DNA of 64,000 bases from Bacillus sp. AFS037270 (GTDB lineage Bacteria > Bacillota > Bacilli > Bacillales_B > DSM-18226): the NCBI RefSeq assembly GCF_002585305.1, contig NZ_NUNF01000020.1, positions 119,862-183,861 of the forward strand, in the 5' to 3' direction. Below the pieces are notes generated by a model. It searched no databases, had not been told where the DNA came from, and saw only the letters and a list, made by a program, of their open reading frames with translations. The position numbers and the translations under genes were made by a program. The stretch's first letter is position 1; every line of letters starts with the position of its first letter. Of this stretch, positions 44,306 through 54,300 are shown piece by piece.

Positions 44306-44343
44306 TTTACAAGGAATTAACCTAACTTTACTAACCCTTAACA
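44306..44343 (+). promoter_or_regulatory. PHO box before phoX
   Basis: Four direct hexamer repeats, TTTACA (44306), TTAACC (44317), TTTACT (44327) and TTAACA (44338), are spaced 10-11 bp, the pattern bound by PhoP in Bacillus. The block ends 79 bp before the PhoX start. Confidence 0.78.
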
Positions 44344-44422
44344 ATCCGGAAACCCTAGGTTAATATTTTTTTTATTTAATAGATACGTTAACAAAAAGTT
44401 TCTAAATACCAGGGGGAGAACA

Positions 44423-46363
44423 ATGGGAAAACATATTTTTAGCAAAAAAGCGACTACTATTGCACTAGGACTAGCACTAACTATTCCTGCATTAACACCT
44501 GCTGCAGCCGCAGGAAATGGTCATGTTACCATTGATTCCGTAAAGTTTAATGGGATGGAAGCACCGAAAACGATTGATAAAATGGTGCAAACTTATACGA
44601 ACGCATCTATGGATGTAAAGTATAGTAATGGTGAAGTGAAGAATTTTCCACTATCGTATAAGAGGCTTTTTAAGTCTGAAGATAAGGTAGCCGAGAACAA
44701 GGGGAAAATGATTCCTGCAGGCACACCAATCGATGTCAATGGTGACCCAATTATGGATACGAGTGTGGAAGGAAAACCTACATATTATGTATCAGATGCT
44801 CCGGATTCTAATAGTTTATTGAAACCAATCCATGGACAACAATACATGGTTACCCATTATGAATACCAAACAATTGATGCTGCCGGTAAATCGGCATATG
44901 GTATTGTTCCTGCTTCCATGTCATTATCTACATTGGAACAAAATAAAGAAACTGGGGAATTAACACCTAAAGAGGTTAAGAAAATTGATTTTTCAAGTGT
45001 TAATGGATTGTGGATACCATGTAACGGTTCCCTTTCACCATGGAATACACATTTAGGTTCTGAAGAGTATGAGCCAGATGCACGCAGTTTTGAACTGGAT
45101 CCAAATTCCTCTGCAAGAACAGGGGTAGAAAGTTTTGCTAAGCTTTATTTTGGGGACAAGTCAAAGGCAAATCCGTATTTTTATGGATTCATTCCTGAAA
45201 TTAAAGTAGATAAATATGGAGAGGCTTCTGTTGCAAAACATTATAGTATTGGCCGTTTCTCTCATGAATTAATGAAGATGATGCCTGATCAGCGTACAGC
45301 ATTCTTTGGAGATGATGGTTCCTATACAACTATGTTTATGTATGTAGCGGATGAAGCAAAAGATCTTACAGCTGGTACACTATATGCAGCGAAATTCCAC
45401 CAAACCGGCACAGAAAATGGCGGAGCTGGTAATTTAGAATGGATCAAACTTGGTCATTCAACCGATAAGGAAGTTAAAAATATTATCGACAGCGGCATTA
45501 AGTTCAGCGATATTTTTGAAACTTCTGATGTTCCAAAAGAGGGCTTTAAAGCTATCAAGCAATATTCATATGGAAAAACAGAATACTTAAAGCTTAAGCC
45601 TGGCATGGAAAAGGCAGCAGCGTTTTTAGAGTCCCGCCGTTATGCAGCACTGCTTGGGGCAACATCTGAGTTTAACAAAATGGAAGGTGTGACCCTAAAC
45701 GAAAAGGATAAAAAAGTTTACATTGCGATTTCCGATCAAAGTAATGGTATGGTCGAAAATGCTGCCGATCCAGTTGATGATATGAAACTACCAAAAATTA
45801 AATCAGGTGTTACTTATCAATTAGATTTAACTGAGGGTCAAAAAGACAGCACAGGTCAAAAGATTAATAGTAAATATGTGGCGGCTAGTATGTCTGGTTT
45901 AATCGCAGGTAAAGATATGCCATCTGCAGATGCTTATGGAAATACAGCAGACGTGAACTCGGTAGCTAATACTGATAATTTAAGCTATTCAGAAGCATTA
46001 AGGACCTTATTTATTGGCGAGGATAGCGGAATGCATACCAATAACTTTGTCTGGGCTTATAATGTGGATACAAAGGAATTATCAAGAATTTTATCTGTGC
46101 CATCCGGTGCGGAATCAACAGGTTTGTTTGCTGCAGATAACCGTAATGGATTCTCTTATATTATGAGTAATTTCCAGCATCCAGGCGATGAATTAGAAGG
46201 TAAGAAGATTACTGCAGTAGATAAAACTGAATTAGAACAGGCGATGGAAAAAGAAATCGGAATTGATCGTACTGGTGGAGTAGGTTATATCTCTGGGTTA
46301 CCTTCTCTAGAAGACTTACAAAATACAAATCGAGATGTAAAAAGCGATTTAAGTAACAAATAA
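44423..46363 (+). CDS. phoX: PhoX-type (DUF839) secreted alkaline phosphatase
   Basis: A 646-residue exported phosphatase. An N-terminal signal peptide (KKATTIALGLALTIPALTP, cut near AAAAGNG) lacks the twin arginines usual for PhoX, so Sec export is likely. The DUF839 signature is PCNGSLSPWNTHLGSEEYEP (about 195-214), with ligand regions around SIGRFSHELMKMMPD, TAFFGDDGSYTTMFMYVADE and ESRRYAALLGATSEFNKMEG. PhoX enzymes carry Fe/Ca cofactors and release phosphate from organic phosphoesters. A PHO box precedes it and a divergent PhoP-like gene lies upstream. Confidence 0.88.
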   Translation: MGKHIFSKKATTIALGLALTIPALTPAAAAGNGHVTIDSVKFNGMEAPKTIDKMVQTYTNASMDVKYSNGEVKNFPLSYKRLFKSEDKVAENKGKMIPAGTPIDVNGDPIMDTSVEGKPTYYVSDAPDSNSLLKPIHGQQYMVTHYEYQTIDAAGKSAYGIVPASMSLSTLEQNKETGELTPKEVKKIDFSSVNGLWIPCNGSLSPWNTHLGSEEYEPDARSFELDPNSSARTGVESFAKLYFGDKSKANPYFYGFIPEIKVDKYGEASVAKHYSIGRFSHELMKMMPDQRTAFFGDDGSYTTMFMYVADEAKDLTAGTLYAAKFHQTGTENGGAGNLEWIKLGHSTDKEVKNIIDSGIKFSDIFETSDVPKEGFKAIKQYSYGKTEYLKLKPGMEKAAAFLESRRYAALLGATSEFNKMEGVTLNEKDKKVYIAISDQSNGMVENAADPVDDMKLPKIKSGVTYQLDLTEGQKDSTGQKINSKYVAASMSGLIAGKDMPSADAYGNTADVNSVANTDNLSYSEALRTLFIGEDSGMHTNNFVWAYNVDTKELSRILSVPSGAESTGLFAADNRNGFSYIMSNFQHPGDELEGKKITAVDKTELEQAMEKEIGIDRTGGVGYISGLPSLEDLQNTNRDVKSDLSNK

Positions 46364-46369
46364 ATCTTA

Positions 46370-46410
46370 AACAATTAACTCCGGTAATCAGGTTACCGGA
46401 GTTAATTGTT
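46370..46410 (+). terminator. Strong hairpin after phoX
   Basis: An 18-bp perfect stem (46370-46387 with 46393-46410; core CTCCGGTAA/TTACCGGAG) around a five-base loop. There is no clear T run after it, so it may end transcription weakly or stabilise the 3' end of the phoX message. Confidence 0.75.
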
Positions 46411-46459
46411 CATTAAAAGCCGCATTCCTTCTATTATATTATCAACTAGGAGCGTTTAT

Positions 46460-47782
46460 ATGAAAAAGCGATCGATTATTATATTTATTTGTATTTTTTG
46501 TTGTTTTGCAGCACTAGTGTTTTTCGTCTTAGGTGCTAAACTGAAAGCGGCCTCGGCCCAGCCAAATAAAGTTGAAACAAAGGTGTTTCATTTATACGCA
46601 GCAGATATGGAACAGGAAGTGGCTCAAGGAACAACACTATATTCTTGGGGCTTTGGTTTATGGGATCCTAAGAAAAATGCTCCGGCTTCTCCGCCTAGTG
46701 TTCCTGGGCCTGAAATACGTGTCAAAGTGGGCGATCACGTTAAGGTAGTGTTCCATAATCAGCAAAAAGAAGTACATACGATTCACTTTCACGGTATCGA
46801 CAATAGTTTTGCAGGGGATGGAACACCTGATATGAGCCAACATCCAACCATGAAAGGAGATTCCTTCACCTACGAATTTGATGCTAAACATGCAGGTACT
46901 TATTATTATCACTGTCATGTTGAACCGGATCGGCATCCTGAAATGGGTTTATATGGAGCATTTATCGAAGAGCCAAAACAAGCCAAATATAAGACAGATG
47001 GGGAATTTACTTTGCTCCTTTCAGAAAGGGATCCACTTTTAAGTTTAGCCGAAGGAACAGAAGCGCATCAATATGTGGGTACGGCAGCTGAGCATCTTCA
47101 CTTGGCTGGTGATTATGATACAACCGAACGAAAAGCAAAGTACTATATGATAAATGGTAAAGTATATCCAGAAATACCACCTCTTCATGTGAAAGAAGGA
47201 GGCACCTATTTGATCAGGTTAATTAATGCGGGTTCAGAGGTTCATACCTTTCACACCCATGGACATCATTTTAAAGTGGTAGCTTCTGATGGTCGTGACA
47301 TCTCCAATCCGATGTCTAAGGATTCCATTACGATTGGGCCAGGTGAGAAATATGATCTATTGCTGAAAGCGGACAATCCTGGTATTTGGCCGATTCACTG
47401 CCATATGGGACCTCATGATACACATGGAATGCATATGATGATGGTTTACGATAAGTACCATGACAAAATGAATCATGGCAGCACAAGCCCTGTCAGTGAT
47501 ATAAAACACCATTTGGCATTACTTAAACAATATCAATTTGAAAAAAACTATGATTCAATGAAACCAGAAATAAAGGAAATTATTCAGGGAATACAAGGGT
47601 TTTATAGTATCGCATCGTCTGATCATTTTGAAGAGTGGACTGCGCTCGATAATGCAGCAGCTACAGTAAATAAGCTACTGAACAGTACTTTGAATCAAGC
47701 GGCTTTACAAGATTCAATTAATGACCTTGAGCAAAAGATAAATACCATGGAAATAGGTTTACAATCAGGAGATCAAAGCTAA
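46460..47782 (+). CDS. Two-domain multicopper oxidase with a C-terminal extension
   Basis: About 440 residues. A hydrophobic N-terminus (SIIIFICIFCCFAALVFFVL) serves as signal or anchor. All four copper motifs are present: HFHG (His109, His111), HCH (His151, His153), HTFHTHGHHF (His262-270) and HCHMGPHDTHGMHM (His313, Cys314, His315, His319, Met324/326). About 110 residues after the last motif are helical and not part of the oxidase core. It would oxidise a metal ion or phenolic substrate outside the cell. The ATG at 46460 has TAGGAG seven bases upstream. It is placed between two phosphate-starvation genes; its link to phosphate is unproven. Confidence 0.87.
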   Translation: MKKRSIIIFICIFCCFAALVFFVLGAKLKAASAQPNKVETKVFHLYAADMEQEVAQGTTLYSWGFGLWDPKKNAPASPPSVPGPEIRVKVGDHVKVVFHNQQKEVHTIHFHGIDNSFAGDGTPDMSQHPTMKGDSFTYEFDAKHAGTYYYHCHVEPDRHPEMGLYGAFIEEPKQAKYKTDGEFTLLLSERDPLLSLAEGTEAHQYVGTAAEHLHLAGDYDTTERKAKYYMINGKVYPEIPPLHVKEGGTYLIRLINAGSEVHTFHTHGHHFKVVASDGRDISNPMSKDSITIGPGEKYDLLLKADNPGIWPIHCHMGPHDTHGMHMMMVYDKYHDKMNHGSTSPVSDIKHHLALLKQYQFEKNYDSMKPEIKEIIQGIQGFYSIASSDHFEEWTALDNAAATVNKLLNSTLNQAALQDSINDLEQKINTMEIGLQSGDQS

Positions 47783-47810
47783 TCTTCTTAAAAGAAGTTA
47801 TTATCATTTA

Positions 47811-47846
47811 AAAGAACTCAATTGATTTATTGGGTTCTTTTCTTTT
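47811..47846 (+). terminator. Terminator after the multicopper oxidase gene
   Basis: AAAGAACTCAAT (47811-47822) pairs with ATTGGGTTCTTT (47829-47840, one G-U pair), followed by a T-rich tail. Confidence 0.85.
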
Positions 47847-47878
47847 ATTAGTATATCTTTGACTGAGAGTTAAGGGCA

Positions 47879-47913
47879 AAAAAAATAACCTTAAAGTAAA
47901 GAGGTTATTTTTT
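47879..47913 (-). terminator. Terminator of the YolD-like gene
   Basis: AAAAATAACC (47881-47890) pairs with GGTTATTTTT (from 47903); on the minus strand it follows the stop of the gene at 47918 and ends in Ts. Confidence 0.8.
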
Positions 47914-47917
47914 AGAC

Positions 47918-48100
47918 TTAATGAATTTGTTTAATGCCAGATAAACGAATAGAATGAAGGACTTGTTTTTCATCTATTAAAGAAATAACTTGTTTTTTGA
48001 GATTTAGATGATAGACCCGTCCTTTAAGGCTCCGTAAAATTCCATTTCGATAGTACTCAATCGTAATCATTCCACCTTGAGCTAACTTTTGTAGGAACAT
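47918..48100 (-). CDS. Small YolD-like protein
   Basis: A 60-residue protein whose body (MITIEYYRNGILRSLKGRV, then QVISLIDEKQVLHSIRLSGIKQI) resembles the beta-rich C-terminal part of YolD-like proteins, which in Bacillus often accompany Y-family DNA polymerases. No polymerase gene is adjacent. The ATG is preceded by AAAAGGAGGAGG, an excellent ribosome binding site, and a terminator follows, so expression is likely. The family call is by pattern only. Confidence 0.65.
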   Translation of the reverse strand: MFLQKLAQGGMITIEYYRNGILRSLKGRVYHLNLKKQVISLIDEKQVLHSIRLSGIKQIH

Positions 48101-48285
48101 TTAGTATCCTCCTCCTTTTAGTATGGCTTTATATAGACCAATTATAAGGAAGGAATTTTAAGGAATGATGAAGCAATTGTTAAAAAAATATTAAAATAAC
48201 GATGTAAAGATGACTAAACTACTGAAATTATAGAATTCAAAATGAGGGATAGTCTTAAAGATATAGATAAATAGTTTGAATTTTG

Positions 48286-48323
48286 TTTATTTATCTTTTA
48301 CATTGCCTTGTTTAACTTTTACA
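48286..48323 (+). promoter_or_regulatory. PHO box before the phosphoesterase gene
   Basis: TTTATT (48286), TTTACA (48297), TTGTTT (48308) and TTTACA (48318) recur every 10-11 bp and end about 67 bp before the start codon. Two hexamers are perfect and two are weak. Confidence 0.65.
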
Positions 48324-48389
48324 ATGGCTAAATTATAGCTTAATAAAAGAATAGTATCCTATTAGAGTATTAAGGAAGGGATGAGAGGA

Positions 48390-51143
48390 ATGTTAAAAAA
48401 GCTTAGAAAAAAGAAAAAGTTGCTGGCGGGACTTACTTTAAGTACCATGCTATTGGGGTCAGCTGGGGCTTACGCTGCACAAGAAAGCGGGTTTGGAAGC
48501 AATTTAGTAGGTAATCAAGCAGATGGTTCTGTACAAACACCTGTGAATCAATTGATTACACCTGCTGGAAAGCAAATTGAATTTGGCGGTAACCCGATTA
48601 CGGTTGCAGTTAATCCAAATGGGAAAACAGCTGTAACCATCGTTGGCCGAAGCAATTACGGCGGCAAGGGGATCAATGTTGTTGATCTTGCAACAGGAAA
48701 ATTAACTGTCAAAGATTTATCTTTAGGTCTTTCTAGTATGTGGGGATTAGCGTATTCAAAAGACGGAAATCAGTTATATGCTACAGGATCTTCAGGCGGC
48801 AAAGGTAAGGTTGTGGTGATGTCTGTTGGTGTAGATGGAACTCCTGCTATCCAAAAAACTTATACTCTTCCAAATCCAGCTGTTGGTGGAAATATCAACC
48901 CGCTTGATCTAGCAGTTGGAGCACAAGGCCAGCTTTTAGTAGCACTTAACCGTGACAACAGCCTTGGTGTCATTGATCCTCAAACCGGAGCATTGACAGC
49001 AAAAATTGCTGTGGATAATGCCCCAACAAGCATTTTAGTAGATGGAAATACAGCTTACGTAACCAACCAGGGCGGAAGGAAAGCTAAGGCTGGAGATACG
49101 ACTGTTGACTCATCTGGAACTCAAGTGGTTGTAGATCCAAAAACAGGAGCTACTTCTACTGGAACGGTATCCGTTATTGACCTTACTACCAACACCGTTA
49201 CTAAAACGATTGAAGTTGGCGTACAGCCAGAGCGTATGACGCAGTCAGGCCAATACATATTTGTAACCAATACAAATAGTGACACAGTTTCGGTTATCGA
49301 CTCCAAAACCAATACAGTTGTACAAACCATTGACATCGAACCATATCCAGATGCTCATAAAGGTGCGGCTCCAAACGCTGTCAAAGTAGTTGATAATAAA
49401 TTAATGGTCAGCCTTGGCCGCGATAACGCGATTGCGGTTTATGATTGGCAAGGCCCTGATAAGACACCTGAATTGCAAGGTCTTTTACCCACTGCTTGGT
49501 TCCCTGTTGATATTGCAGTAGACAATAAAAATAAAAATTTAGTAGTAGTAAATGCCGATGGTATTGGTTCACAAGGTCCGGCCCGTGATTTAACGATTCA
49601 AGGGGTCAAAGTAACTGGACACTCTTCTTACGCTCAGGTTGGATCGTTATCATTGATTCCTTTCCCTTCAGCGGAAGACCTTGTTAAAGGAACAAAGCAA
49701 GTATATTCAAACAACAACTGGTATGGCATAAAGAACCGAAATGCCGAGGCTCGAAATAACAAAAAACCAGTTGCAATGCCAGAGCGTATTGGCGAGCCAT
49801 CTACTATTAAACACGTATTCTATATTGTAAAAGAAAACCGTACGTATGACCAAGTGCTCGGAGACTTAGGTAAGGGCAATGGGGAAGTGGGATTAACGCA
49901 GTTCCCAAGAGCTGTTACTCCAAACTTCCATAAATTAGCTGAAACTTATCCACTATTAGATAATTTCTATGTTTCCGGTATTCAGTCTGCCAGCGGACAC
50001 CAATGGGTAATGCAGGGTACAAACACAGATTATGAAGATAAAGAAACAGATGCAGCGAACGTTCGAAGCTATCCGGGTGGAGCTGGAGACCCAATGGCCT
50101 ATGCACCTACCGGACATTTATGGGATCAAGCAATCAAACAAGGTTTATCCGTAGAAAACTTTGGCGAAGACACTACTGATTTTACCGGTACAGCACCGCG
50201 TGGAAGTTGGACTGATTGGTATAATGATTCCTTAATCCTTTCTGGTCAAAAGCAAGGCCAGTTGCATGTTCCAATTGGCAACTATGAGGCGAAATATGAT
50301 ATTCCGTCACTCGGGCCAATTACACATAAGCCGTTCCCTACATTTGATATGGGCATTCCAGACCAGTATCGTTTTGAAATTTTCAAGCGTCAGTTTGAAC
50401 AACATGTAAAGAATGATGATTTACCGGCATTGAACCAGTTGTGGATCACAAATGACCATACAAACGGTACTGCTACAGGGTCTCCTACACCGCAGGCAAT
50501 GGTAGCGGATAATGATTTGGCTGTTGGTAAAATTGTCGATTTAATTTCTCACAGTAAATATTGGAAAGATTCTGTTATTATTGTTACTGAAGATGATGCA
50601 CAAAATGGTCTTGACCACGTGGATGGGCACCGTGAACCTGCGTTTGTCATCAGTCCATGGGTGAAAAAAGGTGTGACAAACAGCCACTATTGGACAGTTA
50701 TTAACATGGTTCGCAGTATTGAACAAATCTTGGGACTTCAGCCTATGAATCAGAACGATGCAGCTGCGGAACCAATGAGCGAAATCTTTACAAATGAACC
50801 AGACTTTACTCCATATAAAGTAGAGCAAAACCAAATACCGCTTGACACCTTAAATGGCCAGCCAAATGCAAATACGGCAGCACTAGCTAACACAGAAAAG
50901 GTGACACCAGAGGCTCAGGAACTTTCGAAAAAATGGACAGAGTGGTCCAATAAAAACAAAGAAAAGTTAGTAGGTAGAAATGCATCACCGGATGAAACCA
51001 ACGCTAATATGCTTAATCATGCCGTTTGGTATGCGACCAAAGGTTTTGATAAGCCATATCCAGGTGAGAAAAAGGTTCAAGCACCTGAAGAGGTAGAGAA
51101 GCAGCCTGAAAGCTTTGCTCCATCACCTGCTGACAATGATTAA
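48390..51143 (+). CDS. Secreted YncE-like beta-propeller fused to a phosphoesterase domain
   Basis: About 917 residues. A Sec signal (KKLLAGLTLSTMLLGSAGAYA) is followed by a seven-blade-type propeller made of repeats such as GVIDPQTGALTAKIAV, SVIDLTTNTVTKTIEVG and SVIDSKTNTVVQTIDIE (about 40-400), then a phosphoesterase domain of the alkaline phosphatase superfamily (PF04185 type) from IKHVFYIVKENRTYDQVLGD (about 470) to VIIVTEDDAQNGLDHVDGHRE and beyond. The C-terminus is charged and Pro-rich. The PHO box upstream points to phosphate scavenging from phospholipids or other phosphodiesters. The second ATG (48390) is nine bases after AGGAAGGG; the first (48381) touches it. Its exact substrate is unknown. 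Confidence 0.86.
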   Translation: MLKKLRKKKKLLAGLTLSTMLLGSAGAYAAQESGFGSNLVGNQADGSVQTPVNQLITPAGKQIEFGGNPITVAVNPNGKTAVTIVGRSNYGGKGINVVDLATGKLTVKDLSLGLSSMWGLAYSKDGNQLYATGSSGGKGKVVVMSVGVDGTPAIQKTYTLPNPAVGGNINPLDLAVGAQGQLLVALNRDNSLGVIDPQTGALTAKIAVDNAPTSILVDGNTAYVTNQGGRKAKAGDTTVDSSGTQVVVDPKTGATSTGTVSVIDLTTNTVTKTIEVGVQPERMTQSGQYIFVTNTNSDTVSVIDSKTNTVVQTIDIEPYPDAHKGAAPNAVKVVDNKLMVSLGRDNAIAVYDWQGPDKTPELQGLLPTAWFPVDIAVDNKNKNLVVVNADGIGSQGPARDLTIQGVKVTGHSSYAQVGSLSLIPFPSAEDLVKGTKQVYSNNNWYGIKNRNAEARNNKKPVAMPERIGEPSTIKHVFYIVKENRTYDQVLGDLGKGNGEVGLTQFPRAVTPNFHKLAETYPLLDNFYVSGIQSASGHQWVMQGTNTDYEDKETDAANVRSYPGGAGDPMAYAPTGHLWDQAIKQGLSVENFGEDTTDFTGTAPRGSWTDWYNDSLILSGQKQGQLHVPIGNYEAKYDIPSLGPITHKPFPTFDMGIPDQYRFEIFKRQFEQHVKNDDLPALNQLWITNDHTNGTATGSPTPQAMVADNDLAVGKIVDLISHSKYWKDSVIIVTEDDAQNGLDHVDGHREPAFVISPWVKKGVTNSHYWTVINMVRSIEQILGLQPMNQNDAAAEPMSEIFTNEPDFTPYKVEQNQIPLDTLNGQPNANTAALANTEKVTPEAQELSKKWTEWSNKNKEKLVGRNASPDETNANMLNHAVWYATKGFDKPYPGEKKVQAPEEVEKQPESFAPSPADND

Positions 51144-51193
51144 TAGCTTATTCTACTATTTTAATAGGGATTGCTGTAAAGGTATGTAGAAAC

Positions 51194-51230
51194 ACAAAAA
51201 TAGCTATCCGAGAGGATAGCTATTTTTGTT
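51194..51230 (+). terminator. Terminator after the phosphoesterase gene
   Basis: A perfect 16-bp stem (51194-51209 with 51214-51229, core TAGCTATCC/GGATAGCTA) with loop GAGA and a T run. Confidence 0.92.
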
Positions 51231-51387
51231 AAAACCTACAGATTTTTCACTATGCCAATCGTGGTAGGTGGTAGTTACTGAATGAAACCATTCACCAATG
51301 GCACCATCAAATCCTAGAAATTCGCTACATTATAATACATATAGAGGGGGAACGTTTTCGGGCGAAATTTTGCCTGGATAAGTTTAT

Positions 51388-54300
51388 ATGAAACGATTGA
51401 TAAATGAAACCATGAAGCGTGCGATTTTGATTGTAACCTTAATTGGTCTGATACTTGTATGGGGTGGTATGTCTGCATGGCAGATCCAGAGGGATTATTT
51501 ACCAGAAATTAATAATTCCACCCTGTCGGTGACAATTCGTGCAGATAATTATCAGGCGGAACAAGTAAAAGCCCAGATAACAGGACCGATACAGCAGGCA
51601 GTCCGGGTAGTAGAAGGTCTTGAAGATGTGGAAACCACCTCCTTTAACGGTGGGGCATTAATCAGTTTAAACTTTCCCATGAGTTATGACATGGAACAAG
51701 CCGAAGAGCAGGTATCACAAGCCTTAGATACGATTAAACTTCCTGCTGGGACTGAAAAACCGTTAGTAACACGTCTTAGTACCCATTCCATGCCGATTAT
51801 TCGTATGAGTCTGATGGGGTCTTCTGCCAATATTACAGAAAATACACTTCGCACGGCGATTCAAGAAGATTTTGTTAATCGATTAAAAACCGTTCCAGGG
51901 GTAAAGGATGTGCGGGTATCCGGAGGTGGAACAGCGGGATATGCTGTTAAACTAAGGCTCGAGGATTTAAAAAAAGCCGGGCTTTCTGTCAATGATGTAA
52001 AACGCTCACTTGCAGAAAACTACACAACTGGAATAGAGGGAAAGGTATCAAATAATCAGGTATCGATTCCTGTTCAAGTGACGGGCTGGGGATTCAACCA
52101 ACAGGATCTCATGCAGCTTCCTATTGGTAACGGAGAAGGCAAATCCGTTCAGCTTTCTAATGTGGCTGACATCTCAAACTCCATTGTGAACCTTGAGACC
52201 ATTTCAAGGACGGACGGAAAACCAAGTGTTCTTTTGGATGTGTTGAAAACTTCTTCATCCAATATCACAGATGTATCTAGTAGGGTAAAAAGTACAATGA
52301 AAGATATTCCTGCTTTGAAAAATAAGGATATCCAAGTTTCCATCCTTTTTGACCAAGGCGAGCAGGTTAATGCTTCATTAAAGGGTCTGATCAAGGAAGG
52401 TTTATTAGGCTGTTTATTTTCAATGATTTGTGTATTTCTATTCTTCCGTAAAGTCCGTTCTACTTTACTAATTGCCCTTTCACTGCCCATTTGTTTATTA
52501 GCGACAACAGGATTATTAAAGACGATGGGAATCAGTCTCAATCTACTGACCGTTTCAGGACTGATTGTTGCCATGGGAAGAGTGGTTGATGACTCGATTG
52601 TTATTCTTGATAATATGAACCAGAAGGTCAATGAGGCTCATGGCAAAACCAGTGTTCAATTGCTAACTGATGCAGTTTGTGAAATGATTCCGGCGATTGT
52701 TTCGTCCACTGCTACCACCGTTGCTGTTTATGTTCCGATTGCCTTGATTGGAGGATTGGTAAGTTCAGCGTTTTCCGGATTTGCTTGGTCAGTGGTGATT
52801 GCCTTAGTCATTTCCTTACTTGTCTCCATCTTAGTTGTACCCGTTCTTTACAACTTTTTTTGGCGGGGAAAACCAGTTTCGAGGGATGATGATTTTGAGG
52901 GAATATCTCATAAAGTTCTATCCTGGGTGTTCAATCGTAAAAAAATAGTGGTGTCTGTTTGTCTTGCATTATTTATGATAGCGTCAGCCGGGGCCGCCTT
53001 TCTTCCAGTGAACTTTTTACCAGCGGCGAGCAGCAATAGTCAAATTGGGGTACAAGTAGAAATGCCGCAGAATACTTCTCTAGTAGAAGTCGACACTGAA
53101 GTGAAAAGAATCGAATCAATTCTGGAAAGTAATCCAAAAGTGAAATCCTTTTCTTCAGGTCTGGGTTCATCCTTCATGCCACAGTCAGATGATGTATTTG
53201 ATGCAGGAGGAGGGTGGCTTCAGAAACCAAACTTCGCTAATTTGTCGATTATGGTAAAGGAAGGTACAAATGTCAATGCCTTAATTACAAGTTTGCAGGA
53301 GCAACTAAATTCATTGTCTAGCAAAGCTGTCTTTACGGTTTCGAATCAAAATATTGCAGGGGATGATTCCCAGTTAAAAATAAATCTTTCCGGAGCTGAT
53401 AGCCAGACGCTGGAAACCATGGCGCAAACCATACGCAGCCAGCTAAAACTTGTTCCTGGATTATCCATACAGGGGGCTGCCGATGTTGATGATCATTCAA
53501 CTCAATATGAGATTACGCTTAATCGAAAAGCCAACGAACATTATGGCATAAAACTTGATGATGTTTTAGAACGGATCCAGCAATATACTGCTGAAGGAAC
53601 AAAAGGGTTTATCTCCATTAATCAAAATACCTACCCGGTTGTCATTCATACTGATAAACAGAATGGGAACTCACAGGATATTTTTTCATTGCTTGGAAGT
53701 GAGGTCTTCATAGGTAAGGATGAGCAGAAAGTGAGTTTGGATCAGCTTGCTCTATTAATGCCTGCAGGAACTTCCGTGATTCAAGAAAAGGACGGACATC
53801 CATTTGCAGTAATTACAGCCAATATCATTTCAAGTGATATTGGCCATGTGACGAAACTAGTTAAAGATCAACTTAAGAAAATTCCGTTGCCGGATGGTGT
53901 TGATTATTCCTTTGCAGGTGCCCCGGAGCAGGTATACCAAATGATATTTGAAATGGCGATTGCGTTATTCTTCTCCATTTTGCTTGTTCTTGTCATTATA
54001 AGCTCTGTTTTTCAGGGATGGAAAGCACCCTTGTCAGTTCTAATCTGTATTCCATTAGCCTTTATTGGATCTGTTATTGGAATGTTTATTTTTAGGCTTG
54101 AATGGAACCTTGCAGCATTAGTTGGATTATTGATGTTAACAGGTATTGTGGTTACAAACGGAATTGTATTAGTGGATAAAATTGAGAGAAATCTAAGAGA
54201 AGGATTTGAGCCAAGTAAGGCCATTATTTTGGGAACCGCTGCAAGAGTTAGACCAGTATTAATGACAGCTGGAACCACTATATTAACTCTATTGCCTTTA

